Shown: positions 52,651 to 61,129, counted from the first letter of the stretch. The stretch: 64,000 nt of DNA from Clostridium cellulovorans 743B (GCF_000145275.1 NC_014393.1:4464001-4528000); one strand, 5' to 3'. Notes: generated by a model not told the origin, from the letters alone. Numbers and translations: made by a program.

Positions 52651-53340
52651 TTAGTCTAACACTTTGTTAGGGTTAACTTTTGCTCCTGGTCCCATAGTGC
52701 TTGAAACACTAACAGATTTGATGTATTGACCTTTAGCAGCTGCTGGCTTAGCTTTAACTATTGCTTCCATCATTGCTGTGAAGTTATCTTTTAACTTTTC
52801 AGCTCCGAATGATTTCTTACCAACTGGAACGTGAACGATAGAAGTTTTGTCAACTCTGTATTCAACTTTACCAGCTTTAATTTCTTGTATTGCTCTAGCT
52901 ACATCAAATGTAACTGTACCTGATTTAGGGTTTGGCATTAAACCTTTTGGTCCTAGGATTCTACCTAATCTACCAACAACACCCATCATATCTGGTGTAG
53001 CAACTACAATGTCAAATTCAAACCAGTTTTCCTTTTGGATTTTGTCTGCTAATTCTTCTGCACCAACATATTCAGCTCCTGCTGCTTCAGCTTCCTTAGC
53101 TTTCTCACCTTTTGCAAAAACAAGCGTTCTAACTGATTTACCAGTTCCGTGAGGAAGAACAACTGCTCCTCTAACTTGTTGATCAGCATGTCTTGGGTCT
53201 ACTCCAAGTCTTACTGCTAATTCGATAGTTTCATCGAATTTTGCTTTTGATGTCTTAACTGCTAATTCTAGAGCTTCTAGTGGTGTATAAAGAACGTTTT
53301 TGTCGATAAGCTTAGCGCTTTCTATATAATTCTTTCCCAT
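52651..53340 (-). CDS. rplA: 50S ribosomal protein L1
   Basis: A 229-residue protein that forms the mobile L1 stalk and, in many bacteria, represses its own mRNA. The two-domain fold has HGTGKSVRTLVFAKGEKAKEAE and the signature GRLGRILGPKGLMPNPK. It follows rplK by 71 bases, which contain an L1-site-like hairpin. Confidence 0.98.
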   Translation of the reverse strand: MGKNYIESAKLIDKNVLYTPLEALELAVKTSKAKFDETIELAVRLGVDPRHADQQVRGAVVLPHGTGKSVRTLVFAKGEKAKEAEAAGAEYVGAEELADKIQKENWFEFDIVVATPDMMGVVGRLGRILGPKGLMPNPKSGTVTFDVARAIQEIKAGKVEYRVDKTSIVHVPVGKKSFGAEKLKDNFTAMMEAIVKAKPAAAKGQYIKSVSVSSTMGPGAKVNPNKVLD

Positions 53341-53356
53341 TATCTCTATCCTCCTT

Positions 53357-53383
53357 GTGGTTTTAGCGGTTTTTACCTCCCAC
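53357..53383 (-). promoter_or_regulatory. Candidate L1-binding hairpin before rplA
   Basis: In the mRNA GUGG pairs with CCAC, and inside a GA / GCUAAAA internal loop a second helix GGU-AAAA-ACC forms. Helix-loop-helix with a GUGGGAGG 5' strand resembles the L1 target on 23S rRNA and L11-operon mRNA. It matches the hairpin before rplK (53858-53888). The rplA AGGAGG starts two bases after it. Confidence 0.7.
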
Positions 53384-53391
53384 TAATTACG

Positions 53392-53409
53392 TTATCAGTA
53401 TACTGATAA
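53392..53409. repeat. Perfect 18-bp palindrome after rplK
   Basis: TTATCAGTATACTGATAA lies 2 bases after the rplK stop. It has no U-run; it may cap the 3' end of the rplK message or form the outer part of the leader fold before rplA. Confidence 0.7.
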
Positions 53410-53411
53410 AA

Positions 53412-53837
53412 TTATTCTACTATAGTTACGCCCATGCTTCTTGCAGTTCCTGCAATCATGCTCATAGCCGCTTCAACTGATCCAGCGTTTAAATCAGGTA
53501 ATTTTGTTTCAGCAATTTGTCTTAATTGTTCTTGAGTTATTTTACCAACCTTTGTTCTGTTTGGAACTCCTGAACCACTCTCAAGTCCAGCTGCTTTCTT
53601 TATTAGAACTGCTGCTGGTGGAGTTTTTAATATAAAGCTGAAAGATCTGTCCTGATAAACAGTTAATACTACTGGTATTGTTAATCCTGCTTGATTAGCA
53701 GTCTTAGCATTGTATTCCTTACAGAATTGCATAATGTTAACACCATGTGGTCCTAGTGCAGTACCAACTGGTGGTGCTGGAGTAGCTTTTCCTGCAGGAA
53801 GTTGAAGTTTAATTAATCCTACGACTTTTTTAGCCAT
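53412..53837 (-). CDS. rplK: 50S ribosomal protein L11
   Basis: A 141-residue GTPase-centre protein starting MAKKVVGLIKLQ at ATG 53837, with AGGAGG upstream; the frame extends further but that part is leader. PAGKATPAPPVGTALGPHGVNIMQF and the C-terminal GSVEAAMSMIAGTARSMGV are characteristic. It lies 80 bases behind nusG. Confidence 0.98.
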   Translation of the reverse strand: MAKKVVGLIKLQLPAGKATPAPPVGTALGPHGVNIMQFCKEYNAKTANQAGLTIPVVLTVYQDRSFSFILKTPPAAVLIKKAAGLESGSGVPNRTKVGKITQEQLRQIAETKLPDLNAGSVEAAMSMIAGTARSMGVTIVE

Positions 53838-53857
53838 GAATCTGTACCTCCTAAAAT

Positions 53858-53888
53858 GTGGTTTGGCGGAAAGATATTTTCCTCCCAC
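53858..53888 (-). promoter_or_regulatory. Candidate L1-binding hairpin before rplK
   Basis: GUGG pairs with CCAC, then a GA / GCCAAA internal loop, then a second helix GGAAA-AUAUC-UUUCC. Loop and outer helix match the site before rplA, while the inner helix differs in length and sequence yet still pairs. A perfect TTAAGAC/GTCTTAA hairpin with a GAAA loop (53893-53910) lies just upstream. Confidence 0.7.
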
Positions 53889-53917
53889 TATGTTAAGACT
53901 TTCGTCTTAATAGCATA

Positions 53918-54439
53918 TTAATCTAATTTTTCTACTTGTGCAAAGTCTAATTCAGCAGGTGTTTCTCTACCAAACATATCAACTAAGCCTTTTATTTTTT
54001 GTTTTTCTATATTCACTTCTGTTATCTGAGCATTAAAACCTTTCAATGCTCCAGAAGTAATTAGAACTGTTTCACCAACCTCCATGTCAACGGTTGCAGG
54101 AGTATCATTAATACCCATTCTATCAATTTCTTCATTGGTAAGAGAAACTGGTTTACCAGCTGGACCAACAAAGCCACTAACGCCTCTGGTATTTCTTACG
54201 ATATACCAAGTGTCGTCTGTCATTATCATTTTAATAAATACATAACCAGGTAATAACTTCTTTAAGGCAACTTTTTGCTTGCCATCCTTTTCTTCAACCT
54301 CTTCTGACATAGGGATTTGGATGTCATAGAAATAGTTGTGAAGATTTCTGTTGTCAATTGATTTTTCCAAGGTTGCTTTTACTTTATTTTCATAACCTGA
54401 GAATGTATTTACAACATACCATTTAGCTTTCTCTGCCAT
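53918..54439 (-). CDS. nusG: Transcription termination/antitermination factor NusG
   Basis: A 173-residue factor with the NGN domain (AKWYVVNTFSGYENKVKATLEKS and PGYVFIKMIMTDDTWYIVRNTRGV) and a C-terminal KOW domain (GETVLITSGALKGFNAQITEV). It binds RNA polymerase through beta' and couples it to other factors. The only good Shine-Dalgarno (AGGAGG, 54476-54471) is 31 bases from the ATG, with a hairpin between. Confidence 0.97.
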   Translation of the reverse strand: MAEKAKWYVVNTFSGYENKVKATLEKSIDNRNLHNYFYDIQIPMSEEVEEKDGKQKVALKKLLPGYVFIKMIMTDDTWYIVRNTRGVSGFVGPAGKPVSLTNEEIDRMGINDTPATVDMEVGETVLITSGALKGFNAQITEVNIEKQKIKGLVDMFGRETPAELDFAQVEKLD

Positions 54440-54448
54440 AATTCTCTA

Positions 54449-54466
54449 AATAGGACTTATCCTATT
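54449..54466 (-). promoter_or_regulatory. Hairpin between the nusG Shine-Dalgarno and start codon
   Basis: AATAGGA and TCCTATT form a perfect 7-bp stem with a 4-base loop. AGGAGG lies 4 bases upstream and the ATG 9 bases downstream, so folding cuts the effective spacing from 31 to about 13 bases. No nearer ribosome binding site or other start codon was seen. Confidence 0.6.
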
Positions 54467-54485
54467 CTAACCTCCTCTTTGTTTG

Positions 54486-54710
54486 TTATTTAAATATTAA
54501 CTTGTAGAGGTTATTTAAGCCAAGATCTAATAGCCCAATAAGCACAGCGAAGAAAATTGTAAATAACAACACTGATTTCGTCGCCTTCTTAACATTTTCT
54601 CTTTCAGGCCATGTAATTCTTTTAATTTCAGCTTTTATCTCTCTAAGAACTCTAGAGAAAAAGTTACCATTTTTTCTCGTTGTTTGTGTTTTTTGCTCAT
54701 TAACAGCCAT
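54486..54710 (-). CDS. secE: Preprotein translocase subunit SecE
   Basis: A 74-residue single-span subunit, starting at ATG 54710, ten bases after AGGG; a GTG at 54719 is in frame but poorly spaced. The amphipathic FFSRVLREIKAEIKRITWPE and the membrane helix (about 48-66) are typical. It lies between rpmG and nusG and partners SecY encoded in the spc operon. Confidence 0.96.
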   Translation of the reverse strand: MAVNEQKTQTTRKNGNFFSRVLREIKAEIKRITWPERENVKKATKSVLLFTIFFAVLIGLLDLGLNNLYKLIFK

Positions 54711-54750
54711 ATCCTTCACACCCTATTATCATATTAACACTTTAATTGAA

Positions 54751-54900
54751 TTATTTTGTTTCTTTGTGAACAGTATGTTTTTGGCAGAATTTACAATACT
54801 TTCTCTGCTCTAATCTATCTGGATCGTTTTTCTTGTTTTTCATTGTGTTGTAGTTTCTTTGTTTGCATTCTGTGCATGCTAAAGTTACTTTTACTCTCAA
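54751..54900 (-). CDS. rpmG: 50S ribosomal protein L33, zinc-binding
   Basis: A 49-residue protein read from the tufA-secE gap. It begins with TTG at 54900 (MRVKVTLACTECKQRNY), eight bases after AGGAGGTG, and ends HTVHKETK. Zinc ligands Cys9, Cys12, Cys36 and Cys39 are present. The order rpmG-secE-nusG is standard for Firmicutes. Confidence 0.96.
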   Translation of the reverse strand: MRVKVTLACTECKQRNYNTMKNKKNDPDRLEQRKYCKFCQKHTVHKETK

Positions 54901-55037
54901 AGTCTACACCTCCTACAGTTGAGCCAATGTATTTATATTAACATTAGTAATATTTTTTATTGTAATTTGTTACTTATCTACTTTATCATATAGCGCTTTA
55001 TATGTCAAATGAAATATTCTTTTACGATTTAAGCACT

Positions 55038-55070
55038 TTTTAAAAGGACTAGGTTAATTACCCAGTCCTT
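55038..55070 (-). terminator. Terminator after tufA
   Basis: On the minus strand AAGGACTGGGT (55070-55060) pairs with ACCTAGTCCTT (55054-55044) with one mismatch, 5-base loop, then TTTTAAAAAG. It lies 22 bases after the tufA stop and probably lets some transcripts pass to rpmG-secE-nusG. Confidence 0.8.
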
Positions 55071-55091
55071 ACTTATTACTTGTTACTGAGG

Positions 55092-56299
55092 ATTATTCAA
55101 CGATTGTTGTAACAACACCTGAACCAACTGTTCTTCCGCCTTCTCTGATAGCGAATCTTAGGTTTTCATCCATTGCTACTTGTGTTATTAATTCTACGTT
55201 CATGTCGATGTGGTCTCCTGGCATTACCATTTCAACTCCGTCTGGTAATTTGATTGAACCTGTAACGTCTGTTGTTCTGAAGTAGAATTGTGGTCTGTAT
55301 CCATCGAAGAATGGTGTGTGTCTTCCGCCTTCTTCTTTCTTAAGTACGTATACTTGACCTACGAACTTGCTGTGTGGTGTTACTGAACCTGGTTTTGATA
55401 ATACTTGACCTCTTTCGATTTCATCTCTTTGAACACCTCTTAATAATGCTCCGATGTTATCTCCTGCCATTGCTTCATCAAGTAATTTCTTGAACATTTC
55501 TACACCTGTTACAGTGATTTTTCTTGTTTCTTCGTGTAATCCAACTAGTTCTACTTCGTCTCCTACATGAAGAATTCCTCTTTCAACTCTTCCAGTTGCA
55601 ACTGTTCCTCTTCCAGTGATTGTGAATACATCTTCTACTGGCATTAAGAATGGTTTGTCTGTTGCTCTTTCTGGTGTTGGGATGTATGAATCAACTGCTG
55701 CCATTAATTCCATTACGCATTTTGTTGCTTCTTCATCTGATGGGTTTTCTAATGCTTTTAATGCTGATCCTGTTATTACTGGAGTATCATCTCCTGGGAA
55801 TCCGTATTCATCTAGTAATTCTCTTACTTCCATTTCAACTAATTCTAATAATTCTGGATCGTCTACCATATCTGCTTTGTTTAAGAATACTACTATGTAT
55901 TGTACACCAACTCTTGATGATAATAGTATGTGTTCTCTTGTTTGTGGCATTGGACCATCTGCTGCTGAACAAACTAATATTGCTCCGTCCATTTGCGCTG
56001 CTCCAGTGATCATGTTCTTAACATAGTCAGCATGTCCTGGACAGTCAACGTGTGCATAATGTCTATTTTCAGTTTCGTACTCAACGTGAGCTGTGTTGAT
56101 TGTGATTCCTCTTTCTTTTTCTTCTGGCGCTTTATCTATTTCGTCATATTTGAAAGCTTTTGCTCCACCTTTAAGTGCAAGTACTGATGTGATTGCAGCT
56201 GTTAATGTTGTCTTACCGTGGTCAACGTGACCAATTGTTCCGATGTTTACGTGTGGTTTTGTTCTTTCGAATTTTGATTTTGACATCTTGATTTCCTCC
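55092..56299 (-). repeat. Duplicated tuf block, copy 2
   Basis: This block looks identical over 1,208 bases to 39030-40237. The leftmost shared base is the one directly after the stop codon, and the rightmost lies in the AGGAGG region. Confidence 0.92.
55093..56286 (-). CDS. tufA: Elongation factor Tu (copy 1, tRNA-Thr operon)
   Basis: A 397-residue EF-Tu identical to the str-operon copy. It sits between tRNA-Thr and rpmG, with a terminator just after it. A tRNA-tuf transcription unit like this is common and allows high expression. The AGGAGG and the start codon are within the duplicated block, so translation signals are the same in both copies while promoters differ. Confidence 0.98.
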   Translation of the reverse strand: MSKSKFERTKPHVNIGTIGHVDHGKTTLTAAITSVLALKGGAKAFKYDEIDKAPEEKERGITINTAHVEYETENRHYAHVDCPGHADYVKNMITGAAQMDGAILVCSAADGPMPQTREHILLSSRVGVQYIVVFLNKADMVDDPELLELVEMEVRELLDEYGFPGDDTPVITGSALKALENPSDEEATKCVMELMAAVDSYIPTPERATDKPFLMPVEDVFTITGRGTVATGRVERGILHVGDEVELVGLHEETRKITVTGVEMFKKLLDEAMAGDNIGALLRGVQRDEIERGQVLSKPGSVTPHSKFVGQVYVLKKEEGGRHTPFFDGYRPQFYFRTTDVTGSIKLPDGVEMVMPGDHIDMNVELITQVAMDENLRFAIREGGRTVGSGVVTTIVE

Positions 56300-56363
56300 T
56301 TAATGATATCGTCATTATTTATAATAATTCACTGTAAACTAACCCTAGTGTTTATTATATCAA

Positions 56364-56439
56364 TGGAGCCCATAACCGGGATTGAACCGGTGACCTCCAC
56401 CTTACCAAGGTGACGCTCTGCCGACTGAGCTATATGGGC
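56364..56439 (-). tRNA. tRNA-Thr (GGT anticodon)
   Basis: A 76-base cloverleaf: acceptor GCCCATA with TATGGGC, D-arm GCTC/GAGC, anticodon stem TCACC/GGTGG with loop TTGGTAA (anticodon GGT, reading ACC and ACU), T-arm ACCGG-TTCAATC-CCGGT, discriminator T and an encoded CCA. It lies 77 bases upstream of tufA and is co-transcribed with it. Confidence 0.96.
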
Positions 56440-56491
56440 AATTTCATTAAACTAAACTAGAATCGTATCAGCTATATTCAAACACTTATAA

Positions 56492-56520
56492 ATTCTACTA
56501 TCAAGCTAAAATTTTGTCAA
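56492..56520 (-). promoter_or_regulatory. Promoter of the tRNA-Thr-tufA unit
   Basis: TTGACA (56520-56515), 17 bp, TAGAAT (56497-56492) on the minus strand, overlapping the end of sigH. Confidence 0.8.
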
Positions 56521-57170
56521 TATTTTTTTATATTTTCATTTAAGCTCTTCTCGAGTTTTCTTTTAACTCTTTGCAAAGCATTATCTATAGACTTAGGGCC
56601 TCTCTCTAAATCGCAAGCAATCTCTTGATAAGACTTCCCTTCTAGATATGAATTTAAAACTTCTATTTCTAAAGCTGATAAAACACATTCTATTTGCTTT
56701 TCAATTCTTTGAATTTCTTCACGACTTATCATCAATTCCTCAGGATCTGAAACTTTCAATGTAGTAAGCATATCCATAAGTGTTCTATCAGATTCTTCAT
56801 CATATACTGGCTTATTTAAAGATATATATGTATTAAGTGGTATATGTTTTTGCCTTGTAGCTGTTTTAATTGCTGTTATTATCTGCCTTGTTATACATAT
56901 CTCTGCAAAAGCCTTAAAAGATGCTAGCTTATGCGGTTTAAAGTCACGTATAGCTTTATATAATCCTATCATGCCTTCTTGATATATGTCTTCTTTATCT
57001 GCGCCAATTAGAAAATATGACTTTGCCTTGGATTTTACAAAGCCTTTATACTTGTTGATAAGATATTCTAGTGCATCTGAATCCCCATCCTTGGCTACTA
57101 AAACTATCTCTTCATCGATCATTTGGTAATAGTCTTTTTCTCCATATGCCTCTTTATCTAACTGTACCAA
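56517..57170 (-). CDS. sigH: RNA polymerase sigma factor SigH (Spo0H)
   Basis: A 217-residue sigma-70 family factor that directs early sporulation and transition-phase genes. Region 2 has EDIYQEGMIGLYKAIRDF and ITRQIITAIKTATRQKHIPLN, and region 4 has GKSYQEIACDLERGPKSIDNALQRVKRKLE. The start is TTG 57170, eight bases after GGAGGG. Its place between rae1 and secE-nusG matches other sporeformers, which supports the assignment. Confidence 0.96.
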   Translation of the reverse strand: MVQLDKEAYGEKDYYQMIDEEIVLVAKDGDSDALEYLINKYKGFVKSKAKSYFLIGADKEDIYQEGMIGLYKAIRDFKPHKLASFKAFAEICITRQIITAIKTATRQKHIPLNTYISLNKPVYDEESDRTLMDMLTTLKVSDPEELMISREEIQRIEKQIECVLSALEIEVLNSYLEGKSYQEIACDLERGPKSIDNALQRVKRKLEKSLNENIKKY

Positions 57171-57229
57171 ATTGATTTCCCTCCCCCATAACTGTAAGTA
57201 TCAACTCATTCTATATAATACCCTATTAG

Positions 57230-57259
57230 ATTATATCCTATAAATTTTTTCTTAGTCAA
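57230..57259 (-). promoter_or_regulatory. sigH promoter
   Basis: TTGACT (57259-57254), 18 bp, TATAAT (57235-57230) on the minus strand, in the 94-base gap after rae1. Confidence 0.65.
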
Positions 57260-57264
57260 GAAGT

Positions 57265-57774
57265 TTAACATCCTCTTCTCATTTTTTCTAATTTTTTCAA
57301 TATTTTTTCATCTAAACTATCTTCTATTCTATCCGTTTTTCTATATGATAAAAGTTTTGTTTGTTCTTTTATTGTTTTTTCAATATTTTTTACCTCATGA
57401 TAGAATTCTAATGAAGACATTCTAATAGCTCCTCTTTGGAATATTAATTGTTGTTCCAGAGAGTCATTGGTCACAACTAATACATTTTTTCTTCGTCCTA
57501 AATTATTAACTGTTCTTTCTATATAACTATCTGCTGTCTCTCCTTCTTTTGTAAAAACTACAGTTACATTTCCCACTATTTCTTCCTTTTCTAAGCTTCC
57601 TTGAACCAAATGTGCATCAAATATAATGAATATATTATCTCCATTATATCCACCATAGTTCTGCATTTTTTCAATTAAACTTTGCCTAGCTCCTTCAAAT
57701 TCAGTATCGTTTTTAGGCTTTAGATTTGGCCAACTATTCAATATATTATATCCGTCAATATATATATATCTCAA
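57265..57774 (-). CDS. rae1: Ribosome-dependent mRNA endonuclease Rae1 (YacP, NYN domain)
   Basis: A 169-residue PIN-like NYN-domain nuclease. The N-terminus YIDGYNILNSW gives the first catalytic Asp (Asp7); IFIIFDAHLVQG and VVTNDSLEQQ supply further acidic residues. In Bacillus, Rae1 enters the ribosomal A site and cuts selected mRNAs. It starts directly at the rlmB stop (no gap), in the usual mrnC-rlmB-rae1-sigH order. Confidence 0.92.
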   Translation of the reverse strand: MRYIYIDGYNILNSWPNLKPKNDTEFEGARQSLIEKMQNYGGYNGDNIFIIFDAHLVQGSLEKEEIVGNVTVVFTKEGETADSYIERTVNNLGRRKNVLVVTNDSLEQQLIFQRGAIRMSSLEFYHEVKNIEKTIKEQTKLLSYRKTDRIEDSLDEKILKKLEKMRRGC

Positions 57775-58704
57775 TTATTTCATCCTTTGTGTTAAAATTT
57801 CATACATTAAAATTCCGCCTGCTACTGATGCATTAAGTGATGTTATTTGCCCTACCATAGGGATTTTAACAAGTAAATCACATTTTTCTTTAGTTAACTT
57901 CGAAATGCCTCTTCCTTCACTTCCAATAATCAATGCTGCGGCTCCTCTAAAGTTTGCATCTTGGCAATAAACTTTTCCATCCATGTCAGCACCATAAATC
58001 CAAATACCTTTTTTCTTTAAACTATCAATGACTGAATTTATATTAGGTACTTTAGCAACCTTCATGTATTGTACTGCTCCTGCACTAGTCTTATATACTG
58101 TTGGTGTAATTCCTACATTTCTTCTTTTAGGTATTACCACACCATGAACTCCACATACTTCTGCAGTTCTTAAAATTGCACCTAAATTATGAGGGTCTTC
58201 TATCTCATCTAATATTATGATAAACGGATCTTCACCTTTTTTTTGGGCATATTCTAGTATATCCTCAACTTCGCAATATTTATACGGAGTAACTATAGCT
58301 ATTACACCTTGGTGAACTCCCGTTTGCGACATTTCATCCAATTTCTTTCTATCAACTTCTTTTACTACTAATCTTTTCTCTCTTGCTTCAGCTAAAACTA
58401 CATTAATTGATCCAGTAGTATCGCCTTTTGCAACTAATATCTGCTCTATTGTTGTGGAACTAGATTTCAGTGCTTCTATAACTGCATTTCTTCCTTCAAT
58501 TATATCCTCACGAACAACCTGTGATTCAAATTTTACCGTTTCAAAATCTTTAGGTTTTCGTTCTTCATTTCTTCTCACTTCTAGTTTTCTATCGACTTTA
58601 CCTTTTATATTTTCTTTTTGATAAAAATCTTTTTTCTTACCTTTAACTTGATCTTTATTCCATTTATTATTGTCTCTTTCTGATTTTCTAGGCTCTTTTT
58701 TCAT
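57775..58704 (-). CDS. rlmB: 23S rRNA 2'-O-methyltransferase RlmB
   Basis: A 309-residue SPOUT methyltransferase that methylates G2251 of 23S rRNA. A basic, low-complexity N-terminal extension (about 1-60) precedes the substrate-binding domain (IEGRNAVIEALKSSS). The SPOUT motifs are LDEIEDPHNLGAILRTAEVCGV, IIGSEGRGIS and PMVGQITSLNASVAGGI. The extension is longer than in E. coli but common in clostridia. Confidence 0.95.
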   Translation of the reverse strand: MKKEPRKSERDNNKWNKDQVKGKKKDFYQKENIKGKVDRKLEVRRNEERKPKDFETVKFESQVVREDIIEGRNAVIEALKSSSTTIEQILVAKGDTTGSINVVLAEAREKRLVVKEVDRKKLDEMSQTGVHQGVIAIVTPYKYCEVEDILEYAQKKGEDPFIIILDEIEDPHNLGAILRTAEVCGVHGVVIPKRRNVGITPTVYKTSAGAVQYMKVAKVPNINSVIDSLKKKGIWIYGADMDGKVYCQDANFRGAAALIIGSEGRGISKLTKEKCDLLVKIPMVGQITSLNASVAGGILMYEILTQRMK

Positions 58705-58730
58705 TGATATAGCACCTCTTACTAAGTTTT

Positions 58731-59144
58731 TTATTTTGTCTCTGCTATTAGTTTCTTCAAAAGATAGTTTAGTCTCTCCATTTGTTCCGATAAATATAGA
58801 TATCCTACTAACGCTTCAAAACCCGTGGCATTTCTATAGTGTTTAACTTCTGCATTTTTAGGTTTTGTATATGATTTAGTATTTCTTCCTCTTTTATACA
58901 CTGCAACTTCTTCTTCCGTGAGCTCACTGAAAATTCCATGAATAAAGTTGCTTTGAGCCTCTGCTTTTACATAATTTGTAGCTTCCTTATGTAATTTATT
59001 AACTAACGTATTTCTATTTTCGTTTATTAAATGACTTCTAACAAAAACTTCATAAACAGCATCTCCTATATAAGCCAAAACTAAAGAATTTAATTGACTT
59101 GCTGACTCTTTTGTGAAACTATTCTTTAAAATATCAAAATCCAT
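58731..59144 (-). CDS. mrnC: Mini-ribonuclease III
   Basis: A 137-residue RNase III-like domain without a double-stranded-RNA-binding domain. It matures 23S rRNA ends in Gram-positives. The signature LAYIGDAVYEVFVR holds the catalytic acidic residue, and ALVGYLYLSEQMERL carries the second acidic helix. It lies 26 bases upstream of rlmB, in the expected order. Confidence 0.94.
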   Translation of the reverse strand: MDFDILKNSFTKESASQLNSLVLAYIGDAVYEVFVRSHLINENRNTLVNKLHKEATNYVKAEAQSNFIHGIFSELTEEEVAVYKRGRNTKSYTKPKNAEVKHYRNATGFEALVGYLYLSEQMERLNYLLKKLIAETK

Positions 59145-59215
59145 TTTACTCTCCTTACTTTTATGAAGTTTCTATTCATCACATATAGATTATCATTTTA
59201 TATAAGAAAAATAAA

Positions 59216-59274
59216 GAAAAAACCTAGTTTCTAAGTCTAAACCTAACTTTTAAGTTTAAACTTAGTTTCTAGGT
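59216..59274 (-). terminator. Terminator of proS
   Basis: On the minus strand ACCTAG-AAA-CTAAGTTTAAAC pairs with GTTTAGACTTAG-AAA-CTAGGT. An outer 6-bp and an inner 12-bp helix flank a symmetric AAA/AAA internal loop, followed by TTTTTTC. It lies 14 bases after the proS stop. Confidence 0.85.
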
Positions 59275-59287
59275 AAAAATCTATGAA

Positions 59288-60988
59288 CTAGATTTTTTTA
59301 AATTCTTCTTTTACTCTATCTATCACTTTATCGTATGCTATAACTTCTAAGTCAGCACTTGATCTTAATTTAAACTCTACTTCACCTTCAGCAATTTTCT
59401 TACCAACAGTTATTCTCATTGGAATTCCTAATAAATCTGCATCCTTGAACTTGATGCCTGCTCTTTCATTTCTATCATCAAGAATAACATCTACACCAAT
59501 TGCTTTTAATGCATCATATAATTCTTCTGCTTTTTTCATTTGAACTTCATCTTTAAACACTGCTGGCACTACTATTACTTGATATGGAGCCACTTCTAAA
59601 GGCCATATAATACCATTTTCATCATTATGTTGTTCTATTACAGCAGCTAAAGTTCTGTTAACACCTATACCATAACATCCCATTATGAATGGCTTTTGTG
59701 TTCCATCTTGATCTGTAAATACAGCATTCATAGACTCAGAATATTTTGTTCCTAACTTAAAGATATGTCCAACTTCAATTCCTCTTGCAATATTTATTGG
59801 AGCACCACATTTTGGGCACTTTTCTCCTTCTGTTACTTTTCTAAAATCACCAACTTTACCTGTAAAGTCTCTATTGTAGTTAACATTTGTGTAATGATAA
59901 TCTGTTTCATTAGCTCCAACTATGAAGTTATACATATTAGAAACTTCTTCATCTACTAATAGTTCGTCAACTTTAAGATTTATTGGACCTGCAAAACCTG
60001 TTTTTGCACTAGTTGCATCAAATACAGTTTTATCGTCTGCAAGTTCAACTTCAACAGCACCACCTAAAGCATTAACAATTTTGACTTCATTAGCTTCTCT
60101 ATCGCCTCTTACCATAACGCCAACTACCTTTTCATCAATTTTATAAATTAATGTTTTAGCAAACATTTTGCTGTCTACCTTAAAGAAACTTACTAGTTCT
60201 TCAATAGTTTTTGCATTTGGTGTATGAATCTTTTCTAAGTTCTTTAATTCTTCTTTTTTCATAACTTCTGCTGTAGCAGGTGATTTTTCTATGTTTGCTG
60301 CATAATCACAAGCACTACAGAAAACTATATCATCTTCACCAACTTCTGATTTTACCATAAACTCTGCAGAACCTGATCCACCCATTGCACCTGAATCAGC
60401 TTCAGCTGCCTTACATTCTATATCACACCTAAAAAAAATATTTTTATATGCTTCATACATAGCATTATAACTTATATCTAATCCTTCGCTATCCTTATCA
60501 AAGCTATATGCATCCTTCATTACGAATTCTCTTGATCTCATTACCCCGAATCTTGGTCTTCTCTCATCCCTATATTTAGTTTGAATTTGATATAAAGTTA
60601 TTGGTAACTGCTTATATGATTTTATTTCATTTCTAGCTATATCAGTAAATACTTCTTCATGAGTTGGTCCAAGACAAAAATCTCTATCATTTCTGTCCTT
60701 TAATCTGAACATCTCAGGTCCCATAGTGTCCCATCTACCAGATTCTTTCCATAACTCAGCTGGAATTAATGCAGAAGCAAGAAATTCTTGAGCACCTGCT
60801 TTATCCATTTCATCTCTAATTATATCTTCTACCTTCTTTAGTGCTTTTAATCCCATTGGCATGTAGTTATATACTCCCGATGCCATTTTTCTCATCAAAC
60901 CTGCTCTAAGCATCAATTGATGGCTTGATATTTCTGCTTCTGCAGGTACCTCTCTCATAGTTAACATGAGCGCTTTTGAAAGTTTCAT
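59288..60988 (-). CDS. proS: Prolyl-tRNA synthetase
   Basis: A 566-residue bacterial-type class II synthetase with the editing (INS) insertion between motifs 2 and 3 (about 230-390). Motif 2 is FRDERRPRFGVMRSREF-like (TKYRDERRPRFGVMRSREFVM region), and motif 3 is in GCYGIGVNRTLAAVIEQ. The start is ATG 60988, with AGGAGG upstream; an earlier in-frame start at 61015 places that site inside. A T-box with a proline specifier controls it. The gene occupies the place of the cysS/gltX genes found in Bacillus. Confidence 0.96.
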   Translation of the reverse strand: MKLSKALMLTMREVPAEAEISSHQLMLRAGLMRKMASGVYNYMPMGLKALKKVEDIIRDEMDKAGAQEFLASALIPAELWKESGRWDTMGPEMFRLKDRNDRDFCLGPTHEEVFTDIARNEIKSYKQLPITLYQIQTKYRDERRPRFGVMRSREFVMKDAYSFDKDSEGLDISYNAMYEAYKNIFFRCDIECKAAEADSGAMGGSGSAEFMVKSEVGEDDIVFCSACDYAANIEKSPATAEVMKKEELKNLEKIHTPNAKTIEELVSFFKVDSKMFAKTLIYKIDEKVVGVMVRGDREANEVKIVNALGGAVEVELADDKTVFDATSAKTGFAGPINLKVDELLVDEEVSNMYNFIVGANETDYHYTNVNYNRDFTGKVGDFRKVTEGEKCPKCGAPINIARGIEVGHIFKLGTKYSESMNAVFTDQDGTQKPFIMGCYGIGVNRTLAAVIEQHNDENGIIWPLEVAPYQVIVVPAVFKDEVQMKKAEELYDALKAIGVDVILDDRNERAGIKFKDADLLGIPMRITVGKKIAEGEVEFKLRSSADLEVIAYDKVIDRVKEEFKKI

Positions 60989-61129
60989 TTTAAGTTCCTC
61001 CTGTCTCTTCTTCATAAACTATTTTTCAACATGTCTATGCATGTAATAACTTACCATGAATTTTATTATTTATTTTATAGAACCCATGAGAAGCCAGATA
61101 AATCTTACTTATCTTTAAATATTTACAAT
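60989..61129 (-). other. Spacer between the proS T-box and proS
   Basis: This 141-base transcribed stretch follows the T-box terminator. It contains only the proS ribosome binding site at its left end and no other feature I can see. It belongs to the 416-base gap between ispD and proS. Confidence 0.6.
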
